The notes beneath the pieces were generated by a model. The model worked only from the letters and a program-made list of their open reading frames with translations, was not told the origin of the DNA and searched no databases. From positions 36,131,072-36,195,071 of the forward strand of contig OY365807.1 in assembly GCA_959347315.1 (NCBI GenBank): a stretch of 64,000 nt of DNA, in the 5' to 3' direction. The position numbers were made by a program, and so were the translations under genes. The stretch's first letter is position 1; each line of letters begins with the position of its first letter. This document shows positions 1-12,295 of the stretch, in pieces. The DNA comes from Bimastos eiseni. Its lineage: Eukaryota; Annelida; Clitellata; Crassiclitellata; Lumbricidae.

Positions 1-207
1 CCAGCCATTGTTATTCCAGGCATAGTCTGTGTCCACCTGATCCCTTGCATCTACACAAGCTGAAGTTCCATTGCTCTCGCTGACTGGAAGTTCACTGGCT
101 GCTGAGTCAGACTTAATGCTTGTCTGCACATCATCCTCAGAGACTGTGATGCTTGCAACAAACCAGTAAATGATTGGACAAGACGAGGCAATGAAGCGTG
201 TCAAGAC
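1..207 (-). CDS. PIGV: PIGV-like GPI mannosyltransferase 2, exon 3 (partial, cut by window edge)
   Basis: The acceptor (TACTTTAG) lies just right of 207. The exon opens in phase 0 with VLTRFIASSCPIIYWFVAS, a hydrophobic segment typical of the late part of PIGV. A polar Ser/Asp-rich loop follows and ends in frame at base 1. It joins exon 2 as ...FMHIQ|VLTRF. The final membrane segments and the stop must lie left of the window. Confidence 0.85.
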
Positions 208-1216
208 CTAAAGTAGAACAGATGCAGACAGTTTTTAAAAGCATATGGGGACATGTTAAGTTAGACATAATCAGTATACTAGGAAATAATGTCATGACAT
301 AGAATCTCAACAACATAGAATCTCATCAATTATTTTGTCTACAGTTTCGATGCTTATGAATTTCTAAATTGCATAACCATTTATAAGTAACAGAAATGTA
401 CAATGCATTGAAATCAAATTACTTCTGTGGCACTGATATCACTGATAAATGATCAGATATGCTACAATACCCATTTAAATGTAACTCTGAACATGCATGC
501 CATTTGTCAATTGTCGATAGGAATCAGTTAGTTGGTTCCACGCTTGAGCCCATAACTGGTGACTTTTTTCAGCTTACTGTGCATAGTTTTGCTAGCAGAT
601 GCATTTTACTCATTCACTATGACATTTAGCATCATTTACACAGTGAGTGCCTCTGAGTAGATATCTTGAAGAGGCGCTTTGTAATTGCTCGATTACATTA
701 CATTACAACACAATCACAGTCCATTTCTGTATTAAGCAAATTTTCGCCTGAAGTGAAACTACAGCCATGTTGAAACCGATTGCAGATCAGCTGAAATCCA
801 CCAAGGCAAAGGAACCAGTTCAGTCAGTCACACTACAAAGGGTAATCAAGTTGAAACATGGGCTGGTAATAGGATGAGATGGAACCTAATGCAAGAGATC
901 GAGATCTTAGATATAGGAAACAAGAAATCATCATGGATTCCATGTTGCGAGTATATGAGGAGTAGATCCCAGATGCTAGCTTAGCCCACAGAGGAGGGCA
1001 AGGTCATTCCAAGCAGAAGGCTTCTTAACAGCAAACACCCAACTCAGTTGGGCTACCGCAGTCAGGCTCTTATGAAAAAAAAACATCTAATTGCTCTGTA
1101 GAGCACAACGAACAAAGCGAGACAGCAGATATGTGTGGGCTATATGTGTGAAATTATGGTATATGAATATATCCATTAAACTGCACAATAAAATATTTAG
1201 TTTCAATGCAACATAC
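208..1216 (-). other. PIGV intron 2 (no gene seen)
   Basis: Intron of about 1 kb with a GTATGT donor and a TTTAG acceptor. At about 640-695 it holds a stretch (cctctgagtagatatcttga) resembling the LINE 3' tail seen near 19517 and 36055. Nothing else is recognisable. Confidence 0.7.
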
Positions 1217-2398
1217 CTGGATGTGCATGAATAGAACCCCAAACACAGCTAATGAAGCCATGTGCACGACGTACACTAAACAGGACTTCTTCTTTATTCC
1301 AAAGCTTCCAGTTCTCAAGGGAATAACATCGTCAGTTTTCTTGTCATTTTGGATAATCGGATCATGCAGTCCCAGGCTTAGATTATACAGTGGGTTCCAC
1401 ATCAAGTAGTATACTGTCGTATATGCACAAAGACACATCATTGGTAATGCAAGAAGGAAGTTGGGAAACTGCTTCAACTCATAGTAGCTAAGAAATCCAA
1501 CACTCCAGTGATTCTGCTGCACGTAAGAATATGACATCGGCACTGACTGATGACACCATTTCGACAGTCCAGCATGAGGCATTTTATATTTCTGGTTGTT
1601 TCCATAGTTCAGTATGTGAGTTGGCATGTCCTTGTGGCTTGCTAAGGGGTTGCAGAAGATTATGTAAGAATAATACTGGTAAAGAAGAAATGACGACCAG
1701 CATAAAATAGACATTATGGCAGCTTTGCCTAATGAGATGAAAATCATCGCAACCAGCTGAGTTACAAATGCAAAATGAGTTTGAAATTGTTTACTATACA
1801 CTGCAATTTGAAAGTCTTTGAGAATCTTATACCAAATGAAAGCACAATTGATAAGGCCATTAGATCTGGCCAAAGAACTAGCAGCAAACAGCAATGCAGA
1901 TAAAGGAAGACTTCCCGCTTCCAACATGAACATTCCTGCATATGTAAAGAATGCAAATGTCGTCTCCGAGTAGGGTGCCGAGAAAAAAACACTAGCAGGA
2001 TTAACGCAGTACAACTGCGCAGCTTTGTATGCGATCGTTTCACTACTCAGAACCCTGCTACCAAGGCGATACAGAATGTCTGCTGACATAACAAACAATA
2101 CCAAATTTACAGAAAATGCAGCTACAAGTAGGCTATTCGAATAGTTCATGAAGAACTGTAGCGGTAGGAGAAGGGTATTCGCAGTGACCCTTGTAAGAAG
2201 TGGAAACAGCGGGAAAAAGGCCAGTGCATTTTCATAAGTGTAGCCATACTCAGCAACATGCAAAAAATATAGAGCATCCCATCTCCGAAATCCCCCAAGC
2301 AAAAATGTCACGGCATGGTCCACTGCATTTGTCTTGTGTACTATAGGTGGATTAAATACTTTGGCATCATGATCTGGAATCAGATAGTTGAAACATAT
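1217..2398 (-). CDS. PIGV: PIGV-like GPI mannosyltransferase 2, exon 2 (main exon)
   Basis: PIGV is the ER-membrane enzyme that adds the second mannose to the GPI-anchor precursor, using dolichol-phosphate-mannose. The exon starts ICFNYLIPDHDA and contains LLGGFRRWDALYFLHVAEYG, then NALAFFPLFPLLTR. This is the conserved first luminal loop of the family, with the Trp-Asp pair expected to be catalytic. About eight hydrophobic segments follow. With exon 1 (25 codons), this exon (394 codons) and 69 codons of exon 3, the visible protein is 488 residues, close to the roughly 490 usual for the family. The true start is in exon 1, not at the internal Met near 2323. The gene lies 3' of the twitchin-like gene on the same strand, with no functional link implied. 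Confidence 0.92.
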
Positions 2399-2691
2399 CT
2401 AAAAAAACAATCAAGTTTTTTTACAGCAAAATAAAACTTTCTCATATCAAATCACTTAAACCGCAAATATGCTATTACAATTCAAGCTCAAAATCTCCAA
2501 ACTTCCAACGCGCCACTCCAGAGTAAAGCGCAGGGCAATGAGGGCACCAACTTATTCAAGATCGCTGAATATCAAACTTCAATTTCTCCAGATCACATAA
2601 TGATAACCGTTATATCAACACAGCTGTTAAAAGATATGCATAGTTAAGCAAATGCATATATATTAGAACCTGAAATAACAGTTGCACATAC

Positions 2692-2766
2692 TTGTATTAA
2701 GGCGATAAATAGACGCGCCTGCAACGCGAAAGATCGAACAGACTTCAACCGAACACTAGTCGCCAT
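2692..2766 (-). CDS. PIGV: PIGV-like GPI mannosyltransferase 2, exon 1 (start codon)
   Basis: The start is ATG at 2766-2764 in a strong context (AACATGG, A at -3 and G at +4). It encodes 25 residues beginning MATSVRLKSVRSFALQ, a basic then hydrophobic N-terminus. The donor CAA|GTATGT and the TTTTTTTAG acceptor at 2398 join it in phase 0. The 293-bp intron (2399-2691) contains nothing notable. Confidence 0.82.
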
Positions 2767-3083
2767 GTTGTTTTCTCCATGCATGCTTTCAGAAAAAGAT
2801 TATAAATATAGGCTGACTTTAACGTAGATAGAAACTTCACGACACGAAAGTGTCAGTCAGATGTTAGTGGCCTGTCAGTGGTCGTTTGGAGCAACCATAG
2901 ATATCATTAACGGATTAATGAACATTAATTAGGCTATTATATGGGGTTCAGCTGGCAGTGAGCAACATAATTCAGAGTTTAGAAAGCGATACTATTCCTC
3001 GCACAAAAGTGATTTAAAACAATCTAATGGAAACAAAAAAATTTGCAAGTAGAACGTTTACTATATTTACGCTGGAACTAATG

Positions 3084-3117
3084 TAAACCTGGAACTAATA
3101 TATTAGTTCCAGGTTTA
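3084..3117. repeat. Perfect 34-bp palindrome
   Basis: taaacctggaactaata is followed at once by its exact reverse complement (17 + 17 bp, no spacer). A third, partial copy of ctggaactaat sits just upstream at 3072-3082. Confidence 0.9.
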
Positions 3118-3265
3118 TGCTATGAGGAACGAGCGGAATCATCTCAGCCAGTTTTTTAACTCTCAATTATTGGCTTAATGTTTATAACGTGAAAGCCAGC
3201 ATGTGTGCATGCTGATATTGAAGGCCGATTGTTTATAAGTACGGGCTGGACGCGGGCTGCTATTA

Positions 3266-3415
3266 GGGGCCGTTCACATATTATATAACGCATATAATCT
3301 CAATTTTTTGACCAACCCCTACCCCTAATAACGTTATATGACAGCAGCTGTGACCCCCCACCCCTATATTATATAACAGATTTGCTACCTACCCCCTACC
3401 CCACCCTAGTCTATA
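3266..3415 (+). repeat. Dispersed repeat starting ggggccgttcacatattata
   Basis: It starts with ggggccgttcaca, then ataacgcatataatctcaat, then two C-rich tracts (cccctacccctaata and ccccccacccctata). This resembles a motif I associate with dispersed transposon-derived sequences in invertebrate genomes. I cannot name the family. Confidence 0.5.
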
Positions 3416-5459
3416 ACCACATTAAAAGAAATATACAATCGACATAATTGTATTGCACAATTTGAAACTTTTATAACAATACTGTGTTAGTTAGCATTTT
3501 AATAGTAGTGATTCAGCTGATAATTTCCTTTATCTATTTCAAGAACTGCAGTAAAAAAAATCATCACATGCCCAATTAGCTATGTAACATATTATAGCCA
3601 TCTTAAAATTGTGTACTCTCTAGCTCGTGCCAATGATGATTAGACCGGACGTATGGAGTTCCTCTGCATCTTAATAATCAGACTTTTAATGGCACTAAGT
3701 TCACTTTTTATTACGGCAACTAATTGGGTAGTCGACGATTGTTACTATGTATCTACATGTAGGCCTACTAATACAGCATGATAATACATGGTAGTGATGT
3801 AAATTCTATATAAAACACCATTTTAGTTTCCGTCCTGTTTGCAATAGAAATGAGGATTAGGCCTACAGTATCACACAGAATGGCTTGGATTGAATATGTT
3901 GCACTATCAAGTATTTATCGATAAGTTCGCCGTACAACTCTACCGATTTAATAGCGTACGTACGTATGATGTATATAGAGTGTACACTACAGCTACAATT
4001 GGGTATTTAAGCAAACATATAAACTATTTCCACATACTATAGAAAATGAAATCAAACATCTTGATAATATCTATCAAAATAATTATTTAAAGTGAATTAA
4101 TTAAAATTTAAACTCGAATCAAAACAAAGCATACAGAATGAATTTAAGAGCGTTTAAGGCTATGCACAGGAAATTGTTAAAATTGTAAACAGGAAATTGT
4201 TAAAGTGGATTTATAAATAGAAGTTAGAACATCAAATCAATTCGCCAGGTGGCAGCTAATGGTGCTAGTTTTGGTTCACAACGTATTGTGAACTTCGATT
4301 AAACAATGAACGTCCGTGGTACATGGAATTTCCAATTGGCAGGTAAACAGGCAAAATAGCATAAGCCGAATATTTTTTGTTATACAGAGGCGCAACAAGA
4401 ACAGATGTCCAGAATTTTATGAACAAATTTTCTTCTGATTGTCAAAAAAGGAAAATTATAACTATAAAGATACTTAAAACTATATATTAGAACGAAGGAA
4501 AGTATAATTTTTCACTAATTATGCATTCCACAAGATGAAAAGCTCTGGTAGAATCATTATATTTATTTTTTAAAATATGTTTAAAAACATTAACTTGAAA
4601 CGATCCAAAGCTTTATGCTTCTTCATTCTCTCATGGAGAAGCAAAAATGCTCCTTCGTGGAACAAATAAGAGAGCATAGCATATGGATCTCGTCATTCTG
4701 TTCAATGGATATTCCATTAAGATCCAGCTCTTCTTCCTCTATCCAATCTACATTAACCATTTTCTTCGATTGCGATTGCAACCATTAGTTCACATTGCCT
4801 GCGTGCAACGACTCTTTGTGACCTGAAGCGCTTTGACGGAGTAATTGATTCCTGCTTGTGTGTCATAGAATGTCTGCCTCACGTACCACAACTCCAAAAA
4901 TCACACAAAACGTAAAAGTGACAATCTTAAAAGTAAGAATGCAATGATCATAATTAATGTTAAATTGTGGCAACAATGAATGCTAATTATGTATAACTTG
5001 TTTAATTGAGTGAATGTTTTAAATAAAGTTATGCATTTTGATGTTTGTTTTGTATGTTGTTAATCTTTGCCATGCAATCAGCCAACTGGTTGATTGCACG
5101 CCCAGAAGCCACCACGTGGAGGTGTTGACAAAGGTCTCCGCAGTCCATTCACTTCAGCTCCCAAGCAGTAAGATTTCGTCGTCAATTTGGTTTACCATTA
5201 TAGGACTTCCAAGTTCCAATATTAAAAAATTTGAATCATTTGCTTTTACTTTTCGATGGAAACGCAAGACAAACATTCCCGTTGGTACGAAACGTGAAGA
5301 GTCGCAACTCAGGGACTTGAGAATATGTAAAAAGAGCAGAAATACACAGCTATGTAGGACGCAGAGCCTATCAAACAAAAATTGGGCGAATAAAAGATGA
5401 CTGGGTATAATATGTAAAATTTAATTGGAAAGTCAACAAAGCGAAGGAGAGGACGAGAC

Positions 5460-5960
5460 ATCAGCGACATAGAGAGAAAAAGTGATATATTAGTAACAAG
5501 CAAGAGATATATTATGTCAGAGACAGACGGAAAGAGAAAAGTAACATTAAAAAGAATGATACAGACAGAGAATATAAAGATCGATGATAGACAGGCACTT
5601 AGGCATATATAGACAGACAGAGAGATAGACAGACAGACACACCGACACACAGGTAGATAGAGATGCAGGCATACATACAGATAGTTAGACAGATATGCAG
5701 GCAGACAGATAGGCAGGTGAACAGACAGACATGCATATAATTAGGCAGACAGACAAAGATGCATACATACATAGATATAATGAGATACAGGCACAGACAT
5801 ATATGCATATATACATACATACATACGTACATACATACATGCATACATACATACATACATACATACATACATAGAGACCGATAGATATACATATAGGCCT
5901 ATACATATATAGACAGATTAGAAAGGTAATTACGGTAATTAAAGGTAATTAGAAAGACAG
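5460..5960. repeat. Microsatellite tract (GACA/GATA then CATA)n
   Basis: Imperfect agac/agat repeats run from about 5460 to 5760, followed by a purer catacata tract at about 5805-5870. The open frames across it (rich in Cys, Tyr, Met and Val) are repeat artefacts. Confidence 0.9.
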
Positions 5961-7486
5961 ACAAATAGAGGAAATACTAGTGTGACGACTAAAGTGGTTA
6001 TGTTGACAAAGATTCAACAGGCATGACACTGAAAGTAAAACTCTAAAAAACAATAATAAGGGAGACGCACAGAGAGTATTGAGAACGAGATATGTAGTTA
6101 AAATAAGCCAGCGATTGGAATTTCTACGAAGCAGAGATTTATAATCACTTTTGTCATTAAAAAGCGCGAAAGGGCTTAATGATACGTGACGATTTGGTTA
6201 CCTTCGAGTTATAAAGTGAAAATGGAAAGTAGAACTGCTTGAGAGACTTGCCGTGAATGGACTACCCAGATGCATTTATTTTGATCCTAAGGCCTTACAG
6301 AGAAATGTGATGCATTTGGCTATCACTTTTCTCAAGCATGGAGTTGTGTGTTGATCGCAGACCTCAGGTCAACACCGAACTATCTTTGAACTCCATGATG
6401 ATGATCTCTTATTTTCAGACTAAATGAACCGATTCGTTCGAAAGAAGCAACAGATCTTGCTGTTCGTAATGACATCGTGTGCTGCATGTAAGGTGGGCAG
6501 GTGGCAGCACTTGCCCTTCAAGACTTGGCAGCAGATTTGCATACGGTTGGCCATTCTCTACCGATGTATCTAGGTATCTAAGATGGTAAGTTATTGAATT
6601 GTTTATGTGTGACGACAATCAACAGAGACAATGGACAAAACCACGGATCTTAAACATACGTGCATTCACAGTAATCCCTAAAAAAAGACAGCGATAAAAG
6701 AGACACTAAAAAAACAGAGTCGAATTAAGAAATAAAATAAAATAGGCCTAGAGATCTAAAGTAAAACTGGGAGTACGACATATTACACCGAAATCAGAGA
6801 AAGACAGTATTAAAATATTAAGTTGTTAACAGAATCTAACCCAATGGATTCGCCTTCGAGAGGTTTAGCGCCTTCTAGAGGTTCTTTTAAGCGCTATAAA
6901 AATAGCCTAATGCATACATACATACATACATTCTTTAGCGTAGGTATCACTCTTAGTGTCCAAGACATCGATCCATGGTCACTTAATTCAAGTGAACTCG
7001 CCATCAAAATTCATTATCCAATGGACGATCCAGCATAACTCCAACAGACCGAAAACAGAAAGCCAGAATACAGTGGACATGCAAGTTGAAAGTGATAGTC
7101 TTACGCCACACCAGTGTGGCCTACAGGAGTAAATAGAGAGAAGAGCGGTATGCAGATGGCGGCAAAGAAAAGAGAAGGGGAAACACAATTAATGACAGCG
7201 AGGCTTAACGCATGCTTAGATAAGTTGGATAATATTACATAGATAAATCTGGATAATATTATCTTGATCGATACCAGGTCATTAGTATTTTCTATGCAGC
7301 TTGAAAAATTAATCAACAACCCATCTATCGGATTCGTCTTAAAGCTTCATAAAAACTCAAACTAACCTAGCATCCACGAGAGTCGGTCAACTGGATCGTC
7401 TTCATCGCTCCTGTCCGGAATTGTGATCCATCGAGTGGCGAGGGTCACTCTCCAGTGCTACACTGCATCAAAGGTCTCGAAGCAAG
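5961..7486. other. Intergenic, no gene seen
   Basis: There are only short open frames without family features, plus a small catacatacataca patch near 6914-6930. Confidence 0.55.
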
Positions 7487-8140
7487 CAAATGAAAGATCC
7501 AAAGACAGATTAAAGTCCTGGCAGAGAGCATATGGAAAGTATAATGACAGTCAGAAGAAATGACCATGTCAGGGATTGACGGTGCTAGAGCTGACAGAGC
7601 TGACAGGCGGACGGACTAGCTGTTGTCCTCGAATACAATTCGAGAGCAATAGCTAGAGCCACATATCAGATAACAGATTTGCGGTGTCAGTGGCGACGGT
7701 GCCATATCTTACGGAGCTTCCAGTCCGGGCAAACTCACCAGAATTGAAAGATCCAAAACAGATTAAAAGTCGGAACAGATATCTAGAGCATATGGAAAGT
7801 ATACTGACGGTCAGAAGAATGACCATGTCAGGGATTGACGGTGCCAGAGCTGACAGAGCTGACAGGCAGACGGACTAGCTGTTGTCCTCGAATACAATTC
7901 GAGAGCAACAGCTAGAGCCACATATCAGATAACAGATTTGCGGTGTCAGTGGCGACGGTGCCATGTCTTACGGAGCTTCCGAGAGCTTCCAGTCCTGCAA
8001 ACTCACCAGAATTGAAAGATCCAAAAACAGATTAAAAGTCGAGACAGATATCTAGAGCACATAGAAAATATACTGACGGTCAGAAGAAACGACCTGTCAG
8101 GGATTGTCGGTGCTAGAGCTGACAGAGCTGACAGACGGAA
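7487..8140 (+). repeat. Three-copy tandem repeat, unit about 255-270 bp
   Basis: The phrase gaaagatccaaa(a)acagatt recurs near 7493, 7746 and 8015. Each time it is followed by tactgacggtcagaag, then gtgctagagctgacagagct. The first two copies continue with ctgttgtcctcgaatacaat and gcggtgtcagtggcgacggt. The third copy is truncated. Indels separate the copies. Confidence 0.85.
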
Positions 8141-9167
8141 AGGGCGGGAAGTATCAGAACAGCCGGAGTTCTCTGACCTGTGTAATTTATCAATACGCTG
8201 ATGTTGTGTAAATTTACATAGCACTTGACTTGAGTTTCTTAAAGTCGACAAAACATTGTAAGGAAAATAATGTAAACGCCCGTATACAGGTTAAAAATGT
8301 TTTAGGCCTACATGCATAGACTGTTTGATAGCGTTGTCTGGGTTTATGAAGTCCACAATTTTTAAAATGTAAGGGAACTCGTTGCAGGGCTATGCCAATC
8401 GCCATTGGACACTAGACGTTATTAGGCCATACCTACAGCAACCTATCCCAATACTATAGGTACTGGACACCAACATCAGTAGGCCTATACATCGCATTCA
8501 CAGCAAGTCAGAGTGTTATAGCTTAACCTATCAATTCTGTACATTAGTTGGTACCAGAGGTGTAACAAGTCGGGGCTGGGGCAGCGGCCTCAGTTCTAAA
8601 CCTGGGGCAAAACCTATTTGGTGCTCATTGTCCACCAGTGCCCCCAAATCTGTCCGATTTTATGTTTTTCCAATCGCTTCTTATATTTAATGATTAGGGT
8701 ATTGTGGGTGAATAAATCTCCAATGGTTTAAAGTTTCATTTTACAATTTGCTCTTGCTTATAACGGCATAAAAAACTGTAATTTGCATAACGGAAAAAAC
8801 TGTCATTTGCATAACGGAAGAAAGATCAAGCGTGCACGAGACCTATGTAGAACTACAGAGCGACACAGTCTTTCATCAGTCTACATCATCAAGAGAGCAA
8901 CTCCACGCAAGTCTTCCATGCTAGGAACTTCTCATTACAGAGGAGTTGGCTAGGAGGCGCATGTCCTAACAGATATTTCCAATCAAATTTGTGCCCCGGC
9001 AGTTATATGGGCCCCGACTTCAATGTTGTAGACCAACCAGGCAACCACTAAACTACTCTGCATGCAAAGATGAATATTCTACTGTCAGAAATTTTCTGTA
9101 TTTTGATTGGTAACATTATAGATAAAATGAATAACCAATTGCTGCTGAAGTTGATCCTGGTGCAGTT
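8141..9167. other. Transposon-derived intergenic DNA
   Basis: At 8553 the stretch cagaggtgtaacaagtcggg resembles a hAT-type terminus. At about 8993-9018, gccccggcagttatatgggc partly mirrors gggggcccatagtatagcat at about 10140. This suggests an older hAT element around the transposase remnant. The ends cannot be set with confidence. Confidence 0.4.
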
Positions 9168-9626
9168 GTGTTACAAGACATAGTTATTGAACATTTATCA
9201 CAGCTGGATGACAAGTTGCAACACTACTTTCCAAGTCAAACTCTTTCTGACAAAGATTGGATCCGAAACCCATTTCATATGCCAGTTGATATGTCTAGCT
9301 TACAATTGCCGGAAAAGGAACAGCTTATTGACATTGCCGCTGACAGTACACTGCGATTGAAGTTTCAGGAAATGAATTTAGTAGAGTTCTGGATTATTGT
9401 CGAAAAAGAATACACATTGATAGGTAGCAAGGCAGTCGGAATATTGCTTCCCTTCAGTACTACTTACTTGTGTGAGAAAGCATTCTCGTCAATGACACTG
9501 ATCAAAACAAAAGACAGAGGGTGTTTACAGACACTTGAAAACGACTTACGAGTGTGCTTGTCAACTGACGTTAACGCTCAAATTGAAACACTTTCAGGGT
9601 CCTTGCAAAGCCAGCCGTCACATTAG
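9168..9626 (+). pseudogene. hAT transposase C-terminal fragment (ZBED5/FAM200-like)
   Basis: An open frame of 152 codons. It contains the C-terminal hallmarks of hAT transposases of the ZBED5/FAM200 type: EHLSQLDDKLQHYFPSQTLS, LRLKFQEMNLVEFWI, then LLPFSTTYLCEKAFSSMTLI and an LRVCLS motif near the end. The N-terminal zinc finger and most of the RNase H-like catalytic core are absent. It has no in-frame stop over this stretch, so it could be a young remnant or the last exon of a larger open frame. No donor or acceptor partner is obvious. Confidence 0.75.
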
Positions 9627-11779
9627 CTCACTATTGGTCACTTGACTAGTAACTATTAACTAAATTAGTAAAATAAATTATAGCTCTCGTTCTTCTTTAT
9701 TGACTGTTTAGTTTTGTAACTTTAATCTCATTTAGAGGTGCTTTTAATCACTTTCTTTTAGTCACGTTTTTGCATAAATGACAGATACTTCTTGACATCA
9801 ATAGTGGCATCAATAAAGAATTTCTTTGGCATAAGATTCATTGCTACTGTAGTCCTGTGTACATGTAGTTAACTTGTATTGACAGAGAACGGTATAGGCG
9901 TGTGAATGATTGGGTTTGATATTAATGTTACATTTGTCACAAAAACTTGTATCTTTGTAGGGTTGTAATAGTATTGTAAGTATATCTACATACTATATAG
10001 TAAGATTTACTAGTTAAGCATCATACGTTATTTTAAAGTGAAATGGGAGCATTTCAGTTTCAGTGTGCCGTTTACTGTTTGGTATCTGACTAATGTGCCT
10101 TGCCCAGAGAAAGGTTGGGAAGCACTGGTCTAGTGTGACGGGGGCCCATAGTATAGCATAGGGCTCAACAGCAGCATGCAGGTTCCTTAATTTCAGTTTT
10201 AATTGCAGAAATTTAACTTCAGTTTAAGATGCAACTAAATGCTGCTTACTTACTTAATGTGTTACAGTCTTTAATGAATAGAATTCTGGGTTTCATACAC
10301 AACACCCACTACTATTATTACCTCTCCTACTTCAAATCCTGTTTGACCTTCAGCCTATAGTGTTATGACTGATGGACTACAATACTCCTACTCAGAACCA
10401 CTCTCTATATGAAGGTCTTGATGCAGTTGCAGAAGATTATTTAACTCAGGTCAGAACGGAGCAGAATACAGTTTCCTCATATAATTGACTTCTGCTCTTG
10501 ACTCAATTCTTGACACCAATAATAATATATGGTGTCTACGTCCTACATGATTTCTTTATTTTTATTGCAGATATTTCTTTCATGCTTGAAACACTGAAGA
10601 CGTTAACCTATATACATTTGTTACAGTTTCAAATTAATACAATTAATACATCTGTCAATTGATAAGCATGTACATTATTGAATTGGAGACCTGATGATGT
10701 GGGTGAAATTGTATAGTAATAATTTTAATAAACTGTCATTTGGTGCATAAATACATTATTTCATTTTACATTAGGCATTCCTAATTATTACTGTCGCAAT
10801 GTTCATCTACTGAACTCCGGTAGACCAAACTTTAGACTCATGTCATGTCAAATTGAAAATGCAACAACCCTGCACTCGTCACACAATAAACACATAGAGC
10901 CTTTAATGTTGGCATTACTTTTAATCAATGCTAACACCCAACATGAATGGAACATGTAGGTGTATAGAATGCCTGCCAAGAAAATTATTCAGATGTTTCA
11001 CATATTGCAGCAGATCTTTTTTATAGAACACTTGGCAAAGTAGTGAAGGTAACTTGATATTTTATTTAAGCAGTCTACGCATATGAAAACCATGACGTAA
11101 CAATAAGTTAACAGAAATGAAATACATCTCCGGTGCTAGGGTCTGAAAAAGCTTACAGGTTTCGGCTTAGGTCCGGTATTCTGAAAACTGGACATTCTAA
11201 TGCATCTTGCTGGAACAGTCGTTGGCATAAACTAGTCTAGAAAAGCAGTGAAAATTGAACCGAATGGAACTAACGTCAAAACAAAATAGCACGAAAAAGC
11301 AGCAATACTTTTGTCGCTAGTTTGATTCCATGCTGCAAACTGCTATATAATTAAATATTAGAGTATAGTGTCAGGAACTCATGCATTGAGCCAACAACGT
11401 CAACAGTGCAGCTGGCAGTTGAGCTTCAGTAACGTTGACGTGTCACGGAACTACCAAGGCCGACCTCGGTTCGGCGATAGGTTGTACGGTAGCCTCCCCC
11501 TCTAGGAGGTAAGGTCGAAGAATATGACGAAAATGAACTATTTAACAGAGCTGATGGCTTGTACACTCTCTTCTCTGGAAACAAAATACAAAATATGTGT
11601 AGAAGTATCTGCATGTGAATACTTTTGTGAGAGTCAACTAAGTGAGTATATTGTCAAGAGTTCAACTGAATAAAGTGCCTCAATAAACAGGCAGCAAAAC
11701 TTGTAAAAAATTAAGTGTTGCATCCATTAAACCTTAGAAACATTTGCACACTATGTAAATGTAATAAATGAACACGTTT
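9627..11779. other. Intergenic, no gene seen
   Basis: At 10113-10127, ggttgggaagcactg resembles the right end of a hAT element (reverse complement cagtgcttcccaacc). It sits about 490 bp after the transposase remnant and may be its terminus. The rest shows no recognisable gene. Short direct and inverted pieces near 11390-11440 are not interpretable. Confidence 0.5.
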
Positions 11780-11887
11780 TTATATAGCGAACACATGGCC
11801 TTGACCCTGTTCTTCCTTCAGTCGGATGAGTTCCTTCACCACTGCTACCCAGTTGAATGGATGCAACTCCATTTCCTTAATGAGCAT
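11780..11887 (-). CDS. Candidate terminal coding exon, unknown protein
   Basis: After an AG (gtgctccag) the minus strand reads MLIKEMELHPFNWVAVVKEL, then a charged stretch ending GHVFAI and a TAA at 11782-11780. Codon usage and the amphipathic charged pattern look like real protein, but I recognise no family. The frame also stays open about 18 codons upstream of the AG, so the acceptor is not certain. The LINE 3' end lies about 100 bp upstream on the same strand. No poly(A) signal is evident. It could also be a remnant of a mobile-element ORF. Confidence 0.3.
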   Translation of the reverse strand: MLIKEMELHPFNWVAVVKELIRLKEEQGQGHVFAI

Positions 11888-12295
11888 CTGGAGCACCATA
11901 ACCCAATAATAATTATAAGGATTCTTGTTTAATTATAATTCAATTATCTGTAAGGAAAACTGATGCAAAAAAAATAAATGTACCATGGTACATAACCATA
12001 ACCAAAAATTTTATTGGCTACTGAACAACCAATTATGCAAACATAATATTAAGGTCAAACAGCACAGAAAGGTTGACAGAGCACAAAAGGAAGAACCCTA
12101 AAGGGACCGAGGTCCCGCTAGCAGGGACACCCATTACAAAATTGGTAATAGCACGGTTATGCAAGTAAATTCAAGACAATGAACATGAAAATTAGTTACT
12201 TAACTAACATGTAACAATATAAAACAGAGGTATTAAGACTGTTAAGGCATAAAACTAGGAAGCATAACTTTAATCTAGACTAGTAACTCAATAAA

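Larger units (their letters stand above)
2767..5459. other. Intergenic, no gene seen
   Basis: AT-rich DNA. It holds the palindrome at 3084-3117 and the C-rich repeat at 3266-3415, listed separately. A 120-codon open frame at 5038-5400 (plus) shows no family signature, and I do not call it a gene. Confidence 0.6.

Noticed and set aside
2801..2810. tatatttata on the minus strand, 34 bp upstream of the PIGV start codon
   Set aside because: It could be a TATA box, but it would leave almost no 5' UTR and such sequences are common in this AT-rich DNA.
5038..5400. 120-codon open frame on the plus strand
   Set aside because: No family motif, no splice or promoter context, and an overlapping open frame of similar quality exists on the other strand.
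5309..5906. Several 70-110 codon open frames rich in Cys, Tyr, Val and Met
   Set aside because: They are translations of the GACA/CATA microsatellite, not genes.
7684..7878. 64-codon open frame
   Set aside because: It lies entirely within the three-copy tandem repeat and has no protein features.
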